From contig NZ_CANMCZ010000006.1 of the NCBI RefSeq assembly GCF_947496485.1, positions 124,001-188,000 on the forward strand: a stretch of 64,000 nt of DNA, given 5' to 3'. This document shows positions 59,867-64,000 of the stretch, piece by piece. Positions within the stretch are counted from its first letter, which is position 1. Each line of letters starts with the position of its first letter. The notes under the pieces are model-generated. The model ran no database searches. It had not been told where the DNA came from and saw nothing but the letters and a program-made list of their open reading frames with translations. Made by a program: the position numbers and the translations under genes. Source of the DNA: an uncultured Winogradskyella sp. GTDB lineage: Bacteria > Bacteroidota > Bacteroidia > Flavobacteriales > Flavobacteriaceae.

Positions 59867-61495
59867 TTATACTAACATCGTCACAGGATTTTCAATATAA
59901 CCTTTCAATGTTTGAAGGAATTGAGCACCTGTAGCACCATCAACTGTTCTGTGATCGCATGCTAAGCACAATTTCATTGTATGACCTACTACAATTTGTC
60001 CATTTTTAACCACTGGTTTTTCAACAATGTTTCCTACCGATAAAATAGCCGAATTAGGTTGATTGATAATAGACGTAAAGCTATCGATACCAAACATTCC
60101 TAAATTAGACACAGTAAACGTACTACCTTCCATTTCGTCTAAAGATAATTTCTTGTTTCTGGCTTTACCAGCATACTCTCTAACTGCTGCTCCAATTTGA
60201 GGTAAACTCTGTTCATTCGCAAATTTAACAACTGGAACTAACAATCCATCTGGCACTGCTACTGCAACACCGATATGAACATGATTATTTAATTGCATTC
60301 TATCGTCAAACCATTGCGAGTTCACTTGCGGATGTTGTTTTAAAGCCAATGCACACGCTTTAACAATCATGTCGTTATAAGAAATCTTCGTATCTGGAAT
60401 AGAATTGTATTGTACTCTAAAAGCAATAGCATTTTCCATATCAAACTCCACATTTAAATAATAATGCGGCGCTGTAAACTTAGATTTAGCTAAATTTTTA
60501 GCTATCGCCTTACGCATATTCGAGTTTGGTACTTCATCAAAATCTTCTTGTCCTGTAGGAACAAATTTACCTACAGAAGCTGTTTGTGCAGACGGAGTAA
60601 AGTTCTCTATATCACGTTTTACGATACGTCCATTTTCTCCTGAACCACTCACTTGAGATAAGTTGATTCCCTTTTCATCAGCCATTTTCTTAGCTAGAGG
60701 TGAAGCAAATATTCTTCCTCCAGAATTTGAAGCGGACGCTGATGTAGAACTTGAAACTTTTGGTGTTTCTGTTTTGGTTTCAACAGGCTTTGGAGCTTCT
60801 ATTTTCTTTTCTTCTTTTTCAGTTTCTGTTTTAGCTTCAGAACCTGAAGCCTTAAAGTTTTTGGCTACTCCTGAAACATCAGTACCTGCTGGGCCAATAA
60901 TAGCCAATAAAGCATCAACTTTAGCGGATTCACCTTCCTCTAATCCTATATGCAACAAGTTTCCTGATTGGAAAGATTCAAATTCCATCGTTGCTTTATC
61001 AGTTTCAATCTCAGCTAAAATATCACCTTCTTCAACCTCGTCACCAACTTTCTTCAACCAAGTTGCAACAGTTCCTTCTTCCATAGTATCACTAAGACGT
61101 GGCATAGTAACAACTATAACCCCTTCAGGTAAATCTTCTTTAGACGAAGTTTCAAAATCTACATCAGAAATATCTTTTTCTTCATCTTTAGACTCTGGTG
61201 CAGCTTCAGACTTTTCAACTTCTGTACTTCCATTTAGGTAGCTAGAAATATCCTCACCTTCGTCACCAATAATAGCTAAAAGTGTATCTACTTTGGCAGT
61301 TTCTCCTTCTTGTATTCCGATATGCAGTAGAGTTCCTTCATTAAAAGATTCAAACTCCATAGTAGCTTTATCAGTTTCAATTTCTGCTAAAATATCACCT
61401 TCTTCAATTTTGTCTCCAACTTTTTTCAACCAAGAGGCAACAGTACCCTCTTCCATGGTATCGCTCAATCGCGGCATATTAATTACTTCTGCCAT
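59867..61495 (-). CDS. pdhC: Pyruvate dehydrogenase E2 (dihydrolipoamide acetyltransferase)
   Basis: A 542-residue E2 subunit that passes acetyl groups to CoA. It has two near-identical lipoyl domains with target lysines Lys43 and Lys167 (both ETDKATMEFES), a Ser/Lys/Glu-rich linker, the peripheral subunit-binding domain (IFASPLAKKMADEKGI, about 263-300), and the catalytic domain with DHRTVDGATG near the C-terminus. It follows E1-alpha by three bases. E1-beta and E3 are not in this window. The two lipoyl domains also show DNA similarity, indicating internal duplication. Confidence 0.97.
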   Translation of the reverse strand: MAEVINMPRLSDTMEEGTVASWLKKVGDKIEEGDILAEIETDKATMEFESFNEGTLLHIGIQEGETAKVDTLLAIIGDEGEDISSYLNGSTEVEKSEAAPESKDEEKDISDVDFETSSKEDLPEGVIVVTMPRLSDTMEEGTVATWLKKVGDEVEEGDILAEIETDKATMEFESFQSGNLLHIGLEEGESAKVDALLAIIGPAGTDVSGVAKNFKASGSEAKTETEKEEKKIEAPKPVETKTETPKVSSSTSASASNSGGRIFASPLAKKMADEKGINLSQVSGSGENGRIVKRDIENFTPSAQTASVGKFVPTGQEDFDEVPNSNMRKAIAKNLAKSKFTAPHYYLNVEFDMENAIAFRVQYNSIPDTKISYNDMIVKACALALKQHPQVNSQWFDDRMQLNNHVHIGVAVAVPDGLLVPVVKFANEQSLPQIGAAVREYAGKARNKKLSLDEMEGSTFTVSNLGMFGIDSFTSIINQPNSAILSVGNIVEKPVVKNGQIVVGHTMKLCLACDHRTVDGATGAQFLQTLKGYIENPVTMLV

Positions 61496-61498
61496 AGC

Positions 61499-62500
61499 TT
61501 ACTTAATTTTGTGATCTATAAATGGGTAATCTTCTTGCTCGTATACAACATCATACATAACGTTCTTTTCTGGAAATGGTGATTCATCTGCAAATTTCTC
61601 ACATTCTGAAACGCGTTTCTTAACATCTTTGTCAATAGCTTTCAGGTCTTCTTCTGTAGCATATTTCTTTTCAAGAATAATATCTTTTACTTGCGTAATT
61701 GGATCGATTTTTTTGTATTCTTCAACCTCATCCTTTGTTCTGTAATGCTGCGCATCAGACATAGAGTGACCTCTGTAACGGTAAGTTTTTACTTCTAAGA
61801 ATGAAGGTCCACCACCTTTTCTGGCACGTTGAATCGCTTCATCAAAAGCCTCAGCAACTTTTATAGGATTCATTCCATCCACAGGTCCAGAAGGCATATC
61901 GTAACCTAAACCTAGTTTCCAAATGTCAGTATGATTTGCAGTACGCTCTACAGACGTTCCCATGGCATAACCATTATTTTCACAAACGAAAACTACTGGC
62001 AAATTCCATAGCATAGCTAAGTTAAATGTTTCGTGCAATGAGCCTTGTCTTGCAGCACCATCACCAAAACAACAAATTGTTACTGCATCTTTATCATGAT
62101 ACTTATCACCAAAAGCAATACCTGCACCAAGAGGAATCTGACCACCTACAATTCCATGACCACCATAAAAACGGTGTTCTTTAGAGAAAATATGCATAGA
62201 GCCACCAAGACCTTGAGAGGTTCCTGTAGCCTTTCCAAACAATTCTGCCATGACGCGTTTTGGATCTACTCCCATACCTATAGGCTGAACATGATTACGA
62301 TATGCAGTAATCATCTTATCCTTAGTTAAGTCCATAGCATGTAAAGCACCTGCTAATACAGCTTCTTGTCCATTATATAAATGAAGGAAACCTCTAACTT
62401 TTTGTTGAATATAAACTGCGGCAAGTTTGTCTTCAAACTTTCGCCAGAATAACATATCCTCATACCACTTTAGGTAAACTGCTTTGGTTATTTTTTGCAT
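61499..62500 (-). CDS. pdhA: Pyruvate dehydrogenase E1 component, alpha subunit
   Basis: A 333-residue E1-alpha. The thiamine diphosphate motif begins GDGAARQGSLHETF and ends ENNGYAMGTS; the phosphorylation-loop equivalent YRYRGHSMSDAQHYR is present. It requires a separate E1-beta partner, which lies elsewhere. It shares a transcript with E2 three bases downstream. A TATTTTTG box stands 30 bases before its ATG. Confidence 0.97.
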   Translation of the reverse strand: MQKITKAVYLKWYEDMLFWRKFEDKLAAVYIQQKVRGFLHLYNGQEAVLAGALHAMDLTKDKMITAYRNHVQPIGMGVDPKRVMAELFGKATGTSQGLGGSMHIFSKEHRFYGGHGIVGGQIPLGAGIAFGDKYHDKDAVTICCFGDGAARQGSLHETFNLAMLWNLPVVFVCENNGYAMGTSVERTANHTDIWKLGLGYDMPSGPVDGMNPIKVAEAFDEAIQRARKGGGPSFLEVKTYRYRGHSMSDAQHYRTKDEVEEYKKIDPITQVKDIILEKKYATEEDLKAIDKDVKKRVSECEKFADESPFPEKNVMYDVVYEQEDYPFIDHKIK

Positions 62501-62529
62501 GTGTTGATTAATTCATTAAAATAGAATAA

Positions 62530-62537
62530 CAAAAATA
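62530..62537 (-). promoter_or_regulatory. -7 box (TATTTTTG) of pdhA-pdhC
   Basis: The minus strand reads TATTTTTG, fitting TAnnTTTG, 30 bases before the pdhA ATG. No -33 TTG at standard spacing. Confidence 0.5.
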
Positions 62538-62612
62538 ACACATTACACAATAATGAAGAAACAGGATGTCGTAAAAAAACAGAAGATTATTGAATAATCT
62601 ACAACAAAAAGT

Positions 62613-63095
62613 TTATAACACTGAATTATCAAAAAGAAGTGGTAGTAAATTAGCTAAGGAAGCTGATTTAACAACTTTTCCCTCTTTACCCATGAAATAA
62701 ATTTCTATTGGTAGATTTTGTTTTATCTCATACTCTGCAATCGATTGTCTGCATGCACCGCATGGTGGAATCGGTTTACTAGTCACCTGATTTTGAGACG
62801 ATGCTGAAATTGCCATTTTTAAAATCTTAGCATTTGGGTATTTAGCACCAGCATAATAAATAGCTGTACGCTCTGCACATAAACCTGAAGGATAGGATGC
62901 ATTTTCCTGATTACTGCCAATGACAACTTCATTATTATCGAGTAAAATAGCAGCACCAACGTTGAATTTTGAATAAGGAGCATAGGCATTTTCTCTCGCC
63001 TTTACTGCTTTACTCATTAAATCTTGAATGGTTTGGGGAAGTTCATCGATATTTAAATAAACTTGTAATGTGGTTTCTATTTTAACTTCCTTCAT
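62613..63095 (-). CDS. cdd: Cytidine deaminase
   Basis: A 160-residue homotetrameric-type deaminase that converts cytidine and deoxycytidine to the uridines. The zinc site is complete: CAERTAIYYAG and PPCGACRQ, with the catalytic Glu in the first. N-terminal AYAPYSKFNVGAA is the substrate-binding segment. It lies between porV and pdhA, a position I know from related genomes. A terminator separates it from porV. Confidence 0.97.
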   Translation of the reverse strand: MKEVKIETTLQVYLNIDELPQTIQDLMSKAVKARENAYAPYSKFNVGAAILLDNNEVVIGSNQENASYPSGLCAERTAIYYAGAKYPNAKILKMAISASSQNQVTSKPIPPCGACRQSIAEYEIKQNLPIEIYFMGKEGKVVKSASLANLLPLLFDNSVL

Positions 63096-63116
63096 GGCTT
63101 ACAATTTACTTTAGAC

Positions 63117-63152
63117 AAAAAAACTATTGCTTTTATAAAACAATAGTCTTTT
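63117..63152 (-). terminator. Rho-independent terminator after porV
   Basis: On the minus strand GACTATTG and CAATAGTT form the stem with inner TTTTAT/ATAAAA pairs; a run of seven T follows. It ends porV transcription before cdd. Confidence 0.75.
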
Positions 63153-63172
63153 AATCTGATTAAAGTTATACT

Positions 63173-64000
63173 CTAATACTCATCATATTCGCCAGCACCA
63201 AAATTAAATGTTAGTGAAAAGCGTAATGTATTTTCTAATGGACTCTGAACTTTCGATGCAGAGAACAAATATGATAGATCTACATTTATGGTTGTATATT
63301 TAAAACCTGCTCCTAAAGCAAAAAACTTACGCGCTCCTTTATCTTCAGCTTCATTAAAAAAACCTGCTCTGAAAGCAAAGTTTTCTTGATATGAATATTC
63401 TGCACCCAATGCCCATGTAAATTCTCTTAACTCTTCGCTAAATCCACCTGGTGCATCGCCAAAAGATTGAAAAACACCACTAAGAAAACTCACATCAGGA
63501 TCCTGACCCGAAACAATTACATTACTATTGACCGGATTGTTAGGAAACCCTTCTAAATCGTCTTCATCTTCTTCATATGTGCCATTACCATTGTTGTCTG
63601 TAAATTGGTATTCGTCTCCTAATATAGGAGGTGTAGGTACTAATAGTTTACTTACCTCAGCTGTAACTGCCAACTTACTATACTCATCAAAAATAAAATC
63701 AAAACCCGCACCTAATCTTAAATTGGTAGGTTGGAAATTCTCTCTACCTCCATCATCATACTTAAATTTTGGTCCTAAGTTTTGAATTGCAAAACCAGCT
63801 CTCCAGCGACCATTAAAATCATTATACGCTTCTTCCTCTGATTGATAGTAACCTGTAATGTCTGCACTAAATGTACCAGCAGCATCTGCAGTTGGATCTA
63901 CAGCAGCTATTCTTAAATCTGATCTCATATAACGCATGGCAACTGCCATAGAAAATTGATCTGCCAAACGCAGAGTATAGGCTACATCTGCTGTAAATTC
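63173..64000 (-). CDS. porV: Type IX secretion protein PorV, 5' truncated
   Basis: The frame runs off the right edge without a stop: upstream of the apparent TTG at 63967 it continues as EFTADVAYTLRLADQFS. The visible about 275 codons match the C-terminal part of PorV, a 14-stranded outer-membrane beta-barrel that shuttles T9SS cargo and binds the sorting domain. Visible strands include MAVAMRYMRSDLRIAA, RAGFAIQNLGPKF and the last FSLTFNFGAGEYDEY. An acidic loop (NNGNGTYEEDEDDLEG) is lineage-specific. It supports T9SS for the three sorting-domain proteins encoded here. Confidence 0.93.
   Translation of the reverse strand, partial: EFTADVAYTLRLADQFSMAVAMRYMRSDLRIAAVDPTADAAGTFSADITGYYQSEEEAYNDFNGRWRAGFAIQNLGPKFKYDDGGRENFQPTNLRLGAGFDFIFDEYSKLAVTAEVSKLLVPTPPILGDEYQFTDNNGNGTYEEDEDDLEGFPNNPVNSNVIVSGQDPDVSFLSGVFQSFGDAPGGFSEELREFTWALGAEYSYQENFAFRAGFFNEAEDKGARKFFALGAGFKYTTINVDLSYLFSASKVQSPLENTLRFSLTFNFGAGEYDEY

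Noticed and set aside
60663..61241. Plus-strand open frame of about 192 codons opposite the E2 lipoyl and linker region
   Set aside because: Caused by the biased Glu/Lys/Ser codons of the E2 linker; the E2 frame is certain.
1..64000. Search by eye for tRNA, rRNA, CRISPR arrays, insertion sequences and prophage genes
   Set aside because: None recognised; all gaps are short and genes are of housekeeping or surface type. A tRNAscan or IS search was not possible here.

Overview
The window looks like chromosome of a marine-type Flavobacteriaceae bacterium (Bacteroidota). Reasons visible in the sequence: AT-rich DNA; weak or absent Shine-Dalgarno sites; TAnnTTTG promoter boxes; Sec and lipoprotein signals typical of Bacteroidota; three proteins with a type A type IX secretion (T9SS) C-terminal sorting domain; a PorV gene at the right edge; DUF4249 and STN-type TonB receptor genes; and the porV-cdd-pdhA-pdhC order. 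I see no rRNA, tRNA, insertion sequence, prophage or CRISPR array. No stretch longer than 300 bases lacks a gene. Species cannot be named from the sequence alone.

Layout. 1-3664: the 3' part of a bacterial alpha-2-macroglobulin gene and a DoxX-like membrane protein. 3707-7896 (minus): SDR oxidoreductase, secreted DinB-like protein, DUF4136 lipoprotein, the GTPase Obg, and a fused hypoxanthine phosphoribosyltransferase-adenylate kinase. 8051-11884 (plus): purK-purE, then an M3 metallopeptidase. 11928-15548: a GbsR/MarR-type regulator followed by a small membrane protein, a desaturase-like protein, a CFA-like methyltransferase and a TIGR01777 oxidoreductase. Matching operators AACTTTCA-N8-TGAAAGTT precede both the regulator and the four-gene run, so this reads as one self-regulated membrane-lipid module. 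15637-24317: a surface lipoprotein, a minus-strand outer-membrane uptake operon (245-aa exported protein, STN-TonB receptor, DUF4249 lipoprotein, MG2/plug-like protein), and a divergent ECF sigma factor with a zinc-type anti-sigma-like protein. 24300-30765: UbiA-like membrane protein, gcvP, then KAS III, methyltransferase and glycosyltransferase.

30779-41030 is the most unusual block. An ECF sigma factor and a single-pass TPR anti-sigma-like protein (minus) face a lipoprotein, an exported and membrane-anchored TPR-CHAT protease, a T9SS surface protein and a T9SS-exported M36 metalloprotease (plus). Two genes here carry the same 13-base element TGGGTAACAAATT followed at identical spacing by GAAC, a likely ECF promoter pair. 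I propose a periplasmic protease-sensing circuit controlling surface-protein export.

41094-50776: PafA-like phosphatase, MlaE/MlaF permease and ATPase, DUF389 protein, mannose-1-phosphate guanylyltransferase, SprT-like protein, VWA lipoprotein, and a divergent pair of unknown genes with an inverted repeat between. 50789-59784: a large secreted FG-GAP/vanadium-haloperoxidase-type fusion protein, HAD phosphatase, SDR, M28 peptidase and an outer-membrane receptor. 59867-64000 (minus): pyruvate dehydrogenase E2 and E1-alpha, cytidine deaminase and the start-truncated porV. Short dispersed structures also recur: a start-proximal hairpin before three genes, and a REP-like palindrome found once between genes and once inside the macroglobulin coding frame.
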